Shown here in pieces: positions 33,010 to 42,017 of a stretch of 64,000 bases of DNA. A model generated the notes under the pieces. That model was not told the DNA's origin, searched no databases, and worked only from the letters and a program-made list of their open reading frames with translations. Origin of the DNA: RGIG4608 sp045643885. GTDB lineage: Bacteria > Bacillota > Clostridia > Oscillospirales > CAG-272. The stretch spans positions 124,001 to 188,000 of the forward strand of contig JAZRFY010000030.1 in assembly GCA_045643885.1 (NCBI GenBank), in the 5' to 3' direction. Numbering within the stretch: the stretch's first letter is position 1; every line of letters begins with the position of its first letter. The translations under genes were made by a program, and so were the position numbers.

Positions 33010-35382
33010 TTAGTTTATCTTAAATTCAATAACTTTATCTTCAACTCTCGGGCAAGAAATTATAACCTTGGCCTCTCCTTTTTCACCTGTAGTTTTAACG
33101 TAGAATGCACCCATTCCTCCACGAAGAGAGAATATATCGGGACCAATTATTTCCACATGACCTTCTGCAGTTAATTTGATTGCTTCATTACTATATGAAA
33201 GAAGATTGCCGTTTTCATCAACTGCGCGAATTCTTACAACAGCTACGTCATAGGAATTGTCCTCATGAAGATTCGTATGTGATACTTCAATCTCAAGGCT
33301 TATCTTGTTCATTTGAGTTTTAGTAACAGTTTTTACCACCTTGCCATCTTTTATTGCATCAAAACGGTAAACTGTACCCTGACTACCCAAATTGCCAACA
33401 TATTTCGTGTATAAATCCACGATTTGATTGACAGTCACGTTGTAAACATTCAAGCATTTAGCAGCCATTTCTTCAGGTATGGGAGTAATATTGGGGTATC
33501 CGTAAAGTCCGATAAAGTTAACCGCTTTAGAAATATATCTCGCTTTTTCAGGCGACATTTTTTCTTCGGTTTCAAGAAGATCGCCAAGATAATCGTCAAT
33601 CAGCATAGGAGAGTTGACCATACTTGGAAAATGCTCGTTATGAGGAACATATTCTTTAATAAATTTACCGTTCTTATACATTTTTACGCTATCTGCGTTG
33701 GTAAATATCCACACTTTTCCGTTGATAGATGCAGGATGCTCACCTATGTCCATAGACGATGAGATCTCAAGCACATTTTCATAATTGCCTTGTGATTTAT
33801 AAACTGCAGCAGTCATTTTATGATTACGGAACATATCAGTAACTCCGTGATAGCAAATTCTATCACCACTACCAAAATCCCTGTGCGTGTTATAGTCAGC
33901 CATACACCAAGCAAAGCTTCCGCAAATGTCGGGGTGAGAAGCTACGTCATTGATTACTCTCGCGTGACGAAGCGCGTGCTCAAGTCTATGGTCTTCATTG
34001 TCAAAGCTCTTGGTTGGGAACATATGACCGTTGTTTTCTGTTATCAAATAAGGCTTGTCCATATTCGAGGTGATATCGGACTTAGGCTCACAACCTGCCT
34101 TCTTTCCGTCATGGAAAAAGTCGTTGTATGTGTAAACGTCCTCTAAAAACTCACTCTTGCTAAAATTACGAACACCGCCCGTCTGTCTTGTGGGATCAAG
34201 TCTATGAGCAACCTCATTGGTTCGAACATAAAAATCGTGATTGTCGGGAGATTCGTTAATACGAACTCCCCAAATAATAATTGAAGGGTGATTTCTATAT
34301 TGAAGAACCATTTCTTCAACGTTTTGAACGGCTTGATCTTGCCAATCCTTGTCACCAATATGCTGCCAACCAGGGATTTCGGTAAATACAAGCAAACCAA
34401 GTTTGTCGCACTCATCAATAAAATACTGAGATTGAGGATAATGTGATGTTCTTACCGCATTTACGCCTAAACCCTTTAATACGCGAGCATCATCTCTTTG
34501 CATTGATTCGGGCATTGCATACCCAACGTATGCATAGCTTTGATGACGATTAAGACCGCGAATTTGCACTCGTCTGCCGTTTAAAAAGAATCCTTCCTTG
34601 GTAAACTCTGCTTTTCTAAATCCAACTTTAACTTCGTTAACGTCGATCACTTTTCCGTCAGCTATCAATTCCGTACGAATAAGATAACGGTGAGGGTGCT
34701 CAATATCCCAAATTTTAACGTCTTTGATATATCCGTTGATTGAAAATAAATGGTCAGTTACATTTGTTTCCATAACAACTATTTTTTCGCTATCGCCTAT
34801 AAGTTGGGCGGTTTGCTTTATTTTAGTATTTGAAGGAATTTCACCGTTAAGCGTAATATCGCTCACTATCTTGCCTGTAAATTCGGGTTTCACAAAAACG
34901 TCGGCAATATAGCATTCATCTTTGATGTCAAGATAAACGTCGCGATAAATTCCACCGTATGTCATATAGTCGATTACGTTTCCAAATGGTGGAATATTCA
35001 AATTTTCTCTTGAATCTAATTTTACAACAAGAATATTTTTTTCATCAAATTTAAGCTTGCCTGTCAATTCAAGTGAGAAAGCTGTATATCCCGAATAATG
35101 CTCACCGATTTTTTCTCCGTTAAGAAATACCTCGGCATAGTGTGCTGCCCCCTCAAATGTAATGATAATACGCTTGTCAGACCATTCCTTAGGTGCATAA
35201 ATCTCTTTTTGATATGCACAAAGCATTTGATATTCTTCCTCTGAAAAATAGTTAAAAGGAAGCTCTCGTGTTGTGTGGGGAATTCTTACTTCTTGAAATC
35301 CTTCATCAATACTTCCATAAATATATTCTTCTTTAAATTCTTCTGCAAATTGCCATTCGTTGTTAATATATATTTTGCTCAT
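33010..35382 (-). CDS. GH2 beta-glycosidase (beta-galactosidase/glucuronidase type)
   Basis: This 790-residue cytosolic retaining glycosidase has the GH2 order: sugar-binding jelly roll (1-160), immunoglobulin-like domain (160-255), then TIM barrel starting near IRGLNRHQS. The acid/base is E377 in GVRINES and the nucleophile is probably E449 in YLITENNGH, where TEYGG is more usual. A C-terminal beta domain (about 650-790) resembles that of DUF4982-containing GH2 proteins. The exact sugar (galactose, glucuronate, mannose or arabinose) is not readable. It follows the PfkB gene by 33 bp with GGAGG. Confidence 0.88.
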   Translation of the reverse strand: MSKIYINNEWQFAEEFKEEYIYGSIDEGFQEVRIPHTTRELPFNYFSEEEYQMLCAYQKEIYAPKEWSDKRIIITFEGAAHYAEVFLNGEKIGEHYSGYTAFSLELTGKLKFDEKNILVVKLDSRENLNIPPFGNVIDYMTYGGIYRDVYLDIKDECYIADVFVKPEFTGKIVSDITLNGEIPSNTKIKQTAQLIGDSEKIVVMETNVTDHLFSINGYIKDVKIWDIEHPHRYLIRTELIADGKVIDVNEVKVGFRKAEFTKEGFFLNGRRVQIRGLNRHQSYAYVGYAMPESMQRDDARVLKGLGVNAVRTSHYPQSQYFIDECDKLGLLVFTEIPGWQHIGDKDWQDQAVQNVEEMVLQYRNHPSIIIWGVRINESPDNHDFYVRTNEVAHRLDPTRQTGGVRNFSKSEFLEDVYTYNDFFHDGKKAGCEPKSDITSNMDKPYLITENNGHMFPTKSFDNEDHRLEHALRHARVINDVASHPDICGSFAWCMADYNTHRDFGSGDRICYHGVTDMFRNHKMTAAVYKSQGNYENVLEISSSMDIGEHPASINGKVWIFTNADSVKMYKNGKFIKEYVPHNEHFPSMVNSPMLIDDYLGDLLETEEKMSPEKARYISKAVNFIGLYGYPNITPIPEEMAAKCLNVYNVTVNQIVDLYTKYVGNLGSQGTVYRFDAIKDGKVVKTVTKTQMNKISLEIEVSHTNLHEDNSYDVAVVRIRAVDENGNLLSYSNEAIKLTAEGHVEIIGPDIFSLRGGMGAFYVKTTGEKGEAKVIISCPRVEDKVIEFKIN

Positions 35383-35415
35383 AAGATTACCTCCAAAAGC
35401 AATATAAAGTAACTT

Positions 35416-36336
35416 TTACATTACCTCACTCACACATATCTGTGCATATATTTTTTCAATATCTTCTTTTTTAGGTGGCAGAGTACCGGATGTCAAGCAG
35501 GCTGCCGTTCCAAAGCTTACGGCAGTTTTCAAGCATCCAATTGCTTCCTCACCCAAATAAGTTCCCGCAAGGAAACCTGCAATCGTACTATCACCTGCAC
35601 CAATGGTGGAAATAGCTTCAATAACAGGACAGGTTGCTATATATACCTTATCTTCTGTAAGCAGCGCTGCTCCTTGTTCGCCAAGTGTTACCATTGTATT
35701 GGTTATGCCGTGCTCGGTAAATACAGCCGCTTTCTCAAGCACCTCTGAAAGTGTTTTGATTTCACAACCCAAATAATCAGATATTTCTTCCTGATTGGGT
35801 TTAATCAGCCAAGGCTTGATATCAAAAATATCTTCTATCGTAAAGGATTTGGAATCCAAAACAATTCGCGCACCCTTCTTGTGAAGGATTTTTAAAAATT
35901 CTTTTGCATTCTCCTTGCTGATACCTGCAGGAATACGCCCTGTAAATGTAACGATCGTATCCTTTTCAATTACGATATTGTCAAGCACCTCTTCAAGAAT
36001 GTTATTATCCACCGAAAAACCTGAAAAGCTGATGCGCGTTTCAGTTCCATTTTCAAGGTGGAAGGTCAAATTTTCTCTAATTCTACCTTCTTTTTCAAGC
36101 AAAACGCAATCCATATCAGAGATGGCATTTTTAAACTCATCCCCATTTTCTTTTCCCAAAACAACAATAGCTGTATTAGGAATTTGACCATTACAGAGCG
36201 CTCTGCTTATATTAACGCCTTTCCCTCCTGCTTCACGTGATTGCACATGTGCCAAATTTTCGCAGTTTAGTGCTAAGTTTTTCGCACATGCGTGAACATC
36301 ATAAGCCGGATTCAAGGTCAATGTATATATTTTCAT
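35416..36336 (-). CDS. PfkB-family hexose-phosphate kinase (FruK/LacC type)
   Basis: This 306-residue ribokinase-fold enzyme shows the N-terminal GGKGVNISRAL motif and the C-terminal anion hole and base GAGDSTIAGF. The arrangement fits 1-phosphofructokinase or tagatose-6-phosphate kinase, both of which make a hexose bisphosphate for aldolase. It lies 14 bp after the SorE-like dehydrogenase gene, so it probably phosphorylates that enzyme's product or substrate. A phosphotransferase-system permease, the usual source of fructose-1-phosphate, is absent here. Confidence 0.87.
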   Translation of the reverse strand: MKIYTLTLNPAYDVHACAKNLALNCENLAHVQSREAGGKGVNISRALCNGQIPNTAIVVLGKENGDEFKNAISDMDCVLLEKEGRIRENLTFHLENGTETRISFSGFSVDNNILEEVLDNIVIEKDTIVTFTGRIPAGISKENAKEFLKILHKKGARIVLDSKSFTIEDIFDIKPWLIKPNQEEISDYLGCEIKTLSEVLEKAAVFTEHGITNTMVTLGEQGAALLTEDKVYIATCPVIEAISTIGAGDSTIAGFLAGTYLGEEAIGCLKTAVSFGTAACLTSGTLPPKKEDIEKIYAQICVSEVM

Positions 36337-36350
36337 ATTATCTCCTCTTT

Positions 36351-37604
36351 TTACAGACGAGGCGCATGCTCCAGCAGATACTTCTCTGCTTCAGCGCACC
36401 ATAAACCACCGTTATTTTTAACAATAACAGCCAGTTTGGCATACATTGGATCAGTTTTACCAAGCTCTTCCAATTCATCAATAGCAATCAGTGGAATATC
36501 TAATTCGTTGTAGCAAACTTTTTTAGCTCCGTTGGGCTTTTCCATTGCAAAGAGTGTTTCGGGAGCCGCCTTCATACCTAAAATATGGGAAACAAGCGCA
36601 CCTGCATTGATTTTGTTATCCTTAATTAAGTCCAAAACATCTGTCATATCCTCAGGAATGCTACCTGCAGTTCCTACAACGTGAATACCGTCATAGTGAA
36701 CTCGATAGAGATTCAAGCTACCGGGCATATCGTGTATGGGGGGGCCTGCAAAAAAGTTTATACAGCCATCCTCACGACAAATTTTTTCAGACATAGAAAA
36801 CAAAGCAGGAACAGGTACCATAACAAACACGTCGTCAAAGCCACCATCAGAAATCTGTTTCAAATACTCTACAGGATCTTCTATATTCCCTGTATTGATA
36901 AATTGCAAATCAATGCCCTTTCCCTTGACCTTTACAGGATCACACATTTTTGCAGCGTAGTCAAGGCGCTCCTGGTTTAAATCGGTAACCACTATTTGAG
37001 ACACACCGGCATAACCCACTGCCAACTCTACGCAGCCAATACCCATAGGGCCTGCACCACCGAGAATGGCAATACGACCACCTTTTTTTGCGCCGTCTGT
37101 ACGCACATAGTTGGTGTAGTCAGTATGATAGAAGCCTTTATAACCACGGATGCAGCATCCCAACGCCTCTGCAAGCGAGCCAGCAAAATAGCTATCCCCT
37201 TCATATGGAAGTAAACAGCCACGCTCCAACACAATCTTTGGAACTACTGCATACTGTGTATTACCACCAATATATGGATATGAATAGCCGGGGTCATAGC
37301 CATTTGGCAATTTCAACGCAGGCTGAATAACTATCTTTTGACCTTTTTGCCAATCTTTCTTTACATTTTCACCAACAGAAATAATCTCGCCACACATTTC
37401 ATGACCGATAATGACTGGGTTTTCTGCCACGTCATTGGGTACACGCTTATGGGCACTGCCCTGCTTAATAGCTTTATATGTAGAAGCGCAAACCGAGTCG
37501 CTGACCACACGGATAAGCACTTCATCTGCGGTAATTTCTGGTAATTCAAATTCTTCCAAACGGATATCATCCGCTCCATACAAACGAATAGCTTTTGTTT
37601 TCAT
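36351..37604 (-). CDS. Zinc-type dehydrogenase, L-sorbose-1-phosphate reductase (SorE)-like
   Basis: This 417-residue MDR-superfamily protein starts at the ATG eight bases after AGAGG; six extra in-frame residues lie upstream of that site. Features recalled from the SorE group are KTKAIRLYGADDIRLEEFELP at the N-terminus, NPVIIGHEMCGE with catalytic zinc ligands, PGYSYPYIGG, and a Rossmann loop GGAGPMGIGCVELA. SorE reduces L-sorbose 1-phosphate to glucitol 6-phosphate with NADPH. Here the enzyme probably acts on a related sugar phosphate or sugar acid released by the operon's glycosidases. It is cytosolic. Confidence 0.75.
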   Translation of the reverse strand: MKTKAIRLYGADDIRLEEFELPEITADEVLIRVVSDSVCASTYKAIKQGSAHKRVPNDVAENPVIIGHEMCGEIISVGENVKKDWQKGQKIVIQPALKLPNGYDPGYSYPYIGGNTQYAVVPKIVLERGCLLPYEGDSYFAGSLAEALGCCIRGYKGFYHTDYTNYVRTDGAKKGGRIAILGGAGPMGIGCVELAVGYAGVSQIVVTDLNQERLDYAAKMCDPVKVKGKGIDLQFINTGNIEDPVEYLKQISDGGFDDVFVMVPVPALFSMSEKICREDGCINFFAGPPIHDMPGSLNLYRVHYDGIHVVGTAGSIPEDMTDVLDLIKDNKINAGALVSHILGMKAAPETLFAMEKPNGAKKVCYNELDIPLIAIDELEELGKTDPMYAKLAVIVKNNGGLWCAEAEKYLLEHAPRL

Positions 37605-37683
37605 TTTTATACCTCTATACACTTTAAATAATCAATGCCAGTAAATTTTATTTGTGCAAAGGTGGGCTTTATACAAATCTCAC

Positions 37684-39480
37684 TCAGTGCGTTTTTTGAT
37701 TGATTCGGCAAACTCTTTCTACATCTACCTTCGGTTTGCGATTAGGAAGCAAAAGACCGTTAATCTCCTGCATAACATCTGTCAACTGAGTGTAGCAATA
37801 GCCTTGGCAGAAAGGGATTTCCTTTATAGCCTCAGTGCAATCCTCAAAACGGACAAAAAAGGCTTCTTCATCGGTTTCCTTGCCGTGATAACCCCAAGTT
37901 TCCGCACCGCCAAGCTCACCCTGTAATCCAATGTTAGTAAATGCGATTCCTCCATACTCTGTTACCATAAATGCCTCTTTTCCGGTGGGGATATAGGCAT
38001 CGGCGTAAGCGCGTCGACCATCACAGGTCTGCTTTTCAATGAAATCACGATCAGCAAAATGCTCTTTAAGAACTTCCCTTGTGTTATTGTAATCGTGCAA
38101 ACCGCAAATATCAGTATGCATCTGCTCCCAACCGTCATTTCCGGAGCAAATTCGGGTGCCGTCTGCCGATTTAGTTAAATAATAAAGCATGGTTGCTGTG
38201 TCCTGCTGTCTCTTGTTAGAAACAATTTGCGGAACACCCCAGCTTTCATTCAAGGGTACCCAAGCAATAATACTGGGATGGTTAAAGTCACGACGGATAA
38301 ATTCCTGCATCGTAACAGTCAAGTTTTCCACCGTCTCATCCGCAAAAGTATATGGGCTAGGAAGCTCGCCCCAAACAAGAACGCCCATCTTATCTGCCCA
38401 GTAATAGTAGCGAGGATCTTCAATCTTTTGATGCTTTCTTGCACCGTTAAATCCAAATTTCTTCGTCCATTCCAAATCCTCTCGGATTGCATCGTCACTT
38501 GGAGGCGTTATCAATGTATCAGGCCAGTAGCCCTGATCCAAAACAAGCTTTTGGTAAATGCGGTCGTTATTGAGATATACCACACCATCGCGCACCTCTA
38601 CTTTGCGCATACCAAAATATGTATCCACCGCATCGAGTTGCACTTCTTTATCTAAAAGTTGTACCTTCAAATCGTAAAGAGCAGGATTTCGGGGTGACCA
38701 TAAAGCCACGGGTTCGAATGTATCCCTTGTATCCATATCAATAACAATCGTTACGTTTCTATTGACAGTAGTAGTCACAACATTTCGGATTTCTTTCTCA
38801 TTAAGCTTAACGTCAAGTGCAAGAGTCACCTTTCTATCAGGAACTCTGTTAAGCATAATTTCTACAGAAGCCAATCCTTTTTCGATATCAGGTGTAACAT
38901 GAATATAATCTATCCTTGTCTCACTCGCCGCTTCTAAATAAACTGTTTGCCAAATACCGCTATGAGGAGTATACCAGCAAAGGTACAATCCTTCCTTCCA
39001 GTTCTGCTTACCGCGAGGTTGAATAGGATCGGGCATATCCACTACTCGAACACATAGATCGTTTTCACCCTCAGTTAAAAAAGGTGTAACGTCAAGCTGA
39101 AAAGGTGTATATCCTCCCTTATGTCCACCAACAGACATACCGTTGACATAGACCGTTGCCTCATAATCAACCGCACCAAAATTCATCAATATGTTTCTAC
39201 CCTGCATTTTCGCAGGAACAGTAAATTTTCGGCGGTACCACATAATCGGATGAATTTCGTCGGTAGGTCCAATACCGCTTGCCGCACTTTGATAGCAAAA
39301 CGGCACGGTAATGGTCTTATCAAGCTTATAATCCGGCTTATACCAGCCTTCCTTTAAACCAATATTATTATCGTCAAAAGCAAACTCCCAAACGCCATTC
39401 AAATTATAAAAGGTATCCCTCATAAAATCGGGACGGGGATGCTCAGGACGAGGAATATTACAATTAATTTGCTCGCACAT
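37684..39480 (-). CDS. GH2 beta-glycosidase, short form
   Basis: This 598-residue protein has the three core GH2 domains and little else: jelly roll (1-190), immunoglobulin-like (190-290) and TIM barrel. The acid/base is E412 in VPLNESWG and the nucleophile E508 in MVTEYGG. No signal peptide is present, so it works on imported oligosaccharides. Proteins of this short type are often annotated as beta-galactosidase or beta-glucuronidase, but specificity is unproven. The start has GAGGAG. It lies 27 bp after the GH3 gene. Confidence 0.9.
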   Translation of the reverse strand: MCEQINCNIPRPEHPRPDFMRDTFYNLNGVWEFAFDDNNIGLKEGWYKPDYKLDKTITVPFCYQSAASGIGPTDEIHPIMWYRRKFTVPAKMQGRNILMNFGAVDYEATVYVNGMSVGGHKGGYTPFQLDVTPFLTEGENDLCVRVVDMPDPIQPRGKQNWKEGLYLCWYTPHSGIWQTVYLEAASETRIDYIHVTPDIEKGLASVEIMLNRVPDRKVTLALDVKLNEKEIRNVVTTTVNRNVTIVIDMDTRDTFEPVALWSPRNPALYDLKVQLLDKEVQLDAVDTYFGMRKVEVRDGVVYLNNDRIYQKLVLDQGYWPDTLITPPSDDAIREDLEWTKKFGFNGARKHQKIEDPRYYYWADKMGVLVWGELPSPYTFADETVENLTVTMQEFIRRDFNHPSIIAWVPLNESWGVPQIVSNKRQQDTATMLYYLTKSADGTRICSGNDGWEQMHTDICGLHDYNNTREVLKEHFADRDFIEKQTCDGRRAYADAYIPTGKEAFMVTEYGGIAFTNIGLQGELGGAETWGYHGKETDEEAFFVRFEDCTEAIKEIPFCQGYCYTQLTDVMQEINGLLLPNRKPKVDVERVCRINQKTH

Positions 39481-39507
39481 AACAAACTCCTCTGTGCTAA
39501 AAAATTT

Positions 39508-41871
39508 TTAATCTAACTTTAGTAACATGCTCAACACACGCTTTGCGCTGATTTCTAACGTTTCCCTTGTAATTGCACCGTTTTCAAGCGCAATAAGCAA
39601 TCGTTCAGGGTAACCACCTGGCATACGGATATCATTGCCCGCATTTATTTCTACGTAGTGTTCGGAATAGGTATGCCAGTCCGTACTTACTATGCCGTCA
39701 AAGCCCCATTCATCTCTCAATATATCTGTCAGCAATTCGCCACATTCCGATGCGCGAACACCGTTAATCAAATTATATGAACTCATAATATACCACGGGT
39801 CGGCAGTTTTTACGATAATTTCAAATGCCTTCAGATAAATTTCACGGGCAGCACGCTCGGAAACACGAGAATCACTGTTTTTTCGATTGGTTTCCTTATT
39901 GTTGAGTGCAAAATGCTTAACAGAGGCCGATACTTTTTGAGATTGTATGCCTCGCACCATTCCCGCAGCCATCATACCGGCTACGAAAGGATCTTCTGAA
40001 TAATATTCAAAGTTTCTTCCGCACAAAGGACTTCTGTGAATATTGATCGCAGGTGTAAGCCAAATAGCCAAATTGTTTTCCTTTAACTCTTTTGCGCCTG
40101 CTTCACCGATTGCATAGGCAATCTTGGGGTCCCAAGAACACGCAACCTGTGTACTGCAAGGAAATGCCGTGGTGTAAATGCCACATTCCTGATTGATACG
40201 AACACCGGCAGGGCCGTCAGCAGTCATCGCATTAGGAACACCAAAGTCCGGCAAATTACCAAACCCACAAGTATTTGCAACACCAAAATTGGGCTGACCA
40301 CCCAACATGTGGCAAATAGCTTCGTTTGGAAGCTGGGCAACAAATTCATCCAATGTGATTTTGCCATCTGCCACCTCATCGAACCAGTGAATATCTCTTT
40401 TATCTCTGTCGCGTGGCACAGTTGTTACAAGGCGCATTGGTGTATAAGCATTTTGCAACACTTCTTCAGGTACTTCCGGCATAAAATCACAGGATTCTCT
40501 CTTTCTTTCAAATATAGGAAGCTCCTCATAACTACCATCAGCAAGAAGTCGCTTTTTAAGTGCGTTAGGCTGAAGCTTTGTACTAAGCTGCTCAACGATC
40601 ACGTCCTCCTTCAAGCAGTATGCATAAGTACTACAGAAAGTATTGCGAACGGAATTACCAATATGGAAGCCATATATTCCCTTTTCCAATACGTAAGCCG
40701 CCTTTGCTACCTTTCCCAAGTCATCATAGGACGCCATTGTCGACAAATTCCAAGTAAGAATTAATTCCTGAGTGCAACCGGGCGCTAAAAGCTCAGTTTT
40801 TTGGAAAGCAATCAAGCTGCGGCTTGCTTTTCCAAGCTTGCCTTGAGGTGCTTCGAGATAAACCTGAATAACCTCCTTGCCCGCTACATCTCCAATATTT
40901 TGGACTGAAACCTTAGCTGTAAACTTTCCGTCATTCTGTTCTATTCCTATTATTTTCCAATCAAATTTTGTATATGATAAACCAAATCCAAATGGATAAT
41001 TGACTTTTTCTGCCTCACCCGGTATAGTTTCGAAATAGCGATAGCCGACATAAATGTCTTCTGTATAATCTACGTAAGCATCGGACTCATGGAAGTTCTC
41101 AGTTGAAGGATAGTCTTCCAAGCGCTTTGCAAAGGTATCGGTCAGCTTTCCGCAAGGTGTACCAATGCCACAAAGCAATTCTGCCGCCGCCGTGCCGCCT
41201 TCCATACCTCCCTGCCAAGCCATAAGCACACCCTGAATAGCATTTTCGTTGCAGAACCATTCGGTATCTACCATACCGCCCACGTTCATAACAACAACAA
41301 TCTTTGGGAAATATTTCTTTACCTGCTCTACCATTGCTCGTTCAGCATAGGATAGATAGAAATCTCCCTCCTCGTACATAGGGTGTCCTTTAAGATCTCT
41401 ATCCCATCCCTCTCCCGAAAAACGAGAAATAGAGATTACCGCAGTATCGGTATAGTTACGAACACCTTCACAAAGAGCATCTGAAAGCTCGGGCTCAGGC
41501 TTTTGACCCGGCCAATAGAATGTATCCGATATTTTCTGTATGTAATGACGGTAAAAGTCTGCAAGTTCCTCACAAACTTCCACGCGGTTGTTTAACTTCT
41601 TAAATCCATCGTAAAGATTTGTCGAATAGGATACAGTTACGTCACCGCTACCGCCACCGCCTTTAACATAATCAAAGGTAGCAATGCCAAAAAGAGCAAG
41701 CTTTGTTCCACTTGCAAATGGCAAAATGTTGCCATTGTTCTTTAGCAAAACCATTCCTTCCTTAGCCGCATTTTTAGAAAGCTCTATATGTGCAGCGCAG
41801 GCAGTAACACGCTGACCGTTTTCACCTAAGGGCAAATTGGGATGATACTTAATTCTTCTCCATTTTGTCAT
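39508..41871 (-). CDS. GH3 beta-glycosidase with inverted domain order
   Basis: This 787-residue retaining glycosidase carries the two GH3 halves in reversed order. The C-terminal-type domain comes first (NAAKEGMVLLKNNGNILPF, about 34-52), followed by a fibronectin-III-like domain (about 300-400). The TIM barrel comes last, with GPAGVR, KHFALNNKE and nucleophile D731 in VSTDWHT. This order is known from beta-glucosidases of Ruminococcus albus and Butyrivibrio fibrisolvens. There is no signal peptide. Likely substrates are beta-glucosides, xylosides or arabinosides. AGGAGG precedes the start. Confidence 0.92.
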   Translation of the reverse strand: MTKWRRIKYHPNLPLGENGQRVTACAAHIELSKNAAKEGMVLLKNNGNILPFASGTKLALFGIATFDYVKGGGGSGDVTVSYSTNLYDGFKKLNNRVEVCEELADFYRHYIQKISDTFYWPGQKPEPELSDALCEGVRNYTDTAVISISRFSGEGWDRDLKGHPMYEEGDFYLSYAERAMVEQVKKYFPKIVVVMNVGGMVDTEWFCNENAIQGVLMAWQGGMEGGTAAAELLCGIGTPCGKLTDTFAKRLEDYPSTENFHESDAYVDYTEDIYVGYRYFETIPGEAEKVNYPFGFGLSYTKFDWKIIGIEQNDGKFTAKVSVQNIGDVAGKEVIQVYLEAPQGKLGKASRSLIAFQKTELLAPGCTQELILTWNLSTMASYDDLGKVAKAAYVLEKGIYGFHIGNSVRNTFCSTYAYCLKEDVIVEQLSTKLQPNALKKRLLADGSYEELPIFERKRESCDFMPEVPEEVLQNAYTPMRLVTTVPRDRDKRDIHWFDEVADGKITLDEFVAQLPNEAICHMLGGQPNFGVANTCGFGNLPDFGVPNAMTADGPAGVRINQECGIYTTAFPCSTQVACSWDPKIAYAIGEAGAKELKENNLAIWLTPAINIHRSPLCGRNFEYYSEDPFVAGMMAAGMVRGIQSQKVSASVKHFALNNKETNRKNSDSRVSERAAREIYLKAFEIIVKTADPWYIMSSYNLINGVRASECGELLTDILRDEWGFDGIVSTDWHTYSEHYVEINAGNDIRMPGGYPERLLIALENGAITRETLEISAKRVLSMLLKLD

Positions 41872-41974
41872 CTTTACATCCTCCTATATATATGAAATAC
41901 GATTGTTCGACATCATTCAAAAACAGTTTCTATCTTAACGGTAGAAATCATTTTTCAGTAATGTCTTTTGAAAT

Positions 41975-41997
41975 GAGGGGCAGCGAAGCCGCCCCTC
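41975..41997 (-). terminator. GC-rich hairpin between the Cys/His lipoprotein and GH3 genes
   Basis: GAGGGGC (41975-41981) pairs with GCCCCTC (41991-41997), with further G-C pairs near the loop. The following T-run on the minus strand is weak, so partial termination or mRNA end protection is as likely as full termination. Confidence 0.5.
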
Positions 41998-42017
41998 TTG
42001 ATTATAAAATCAATGAT

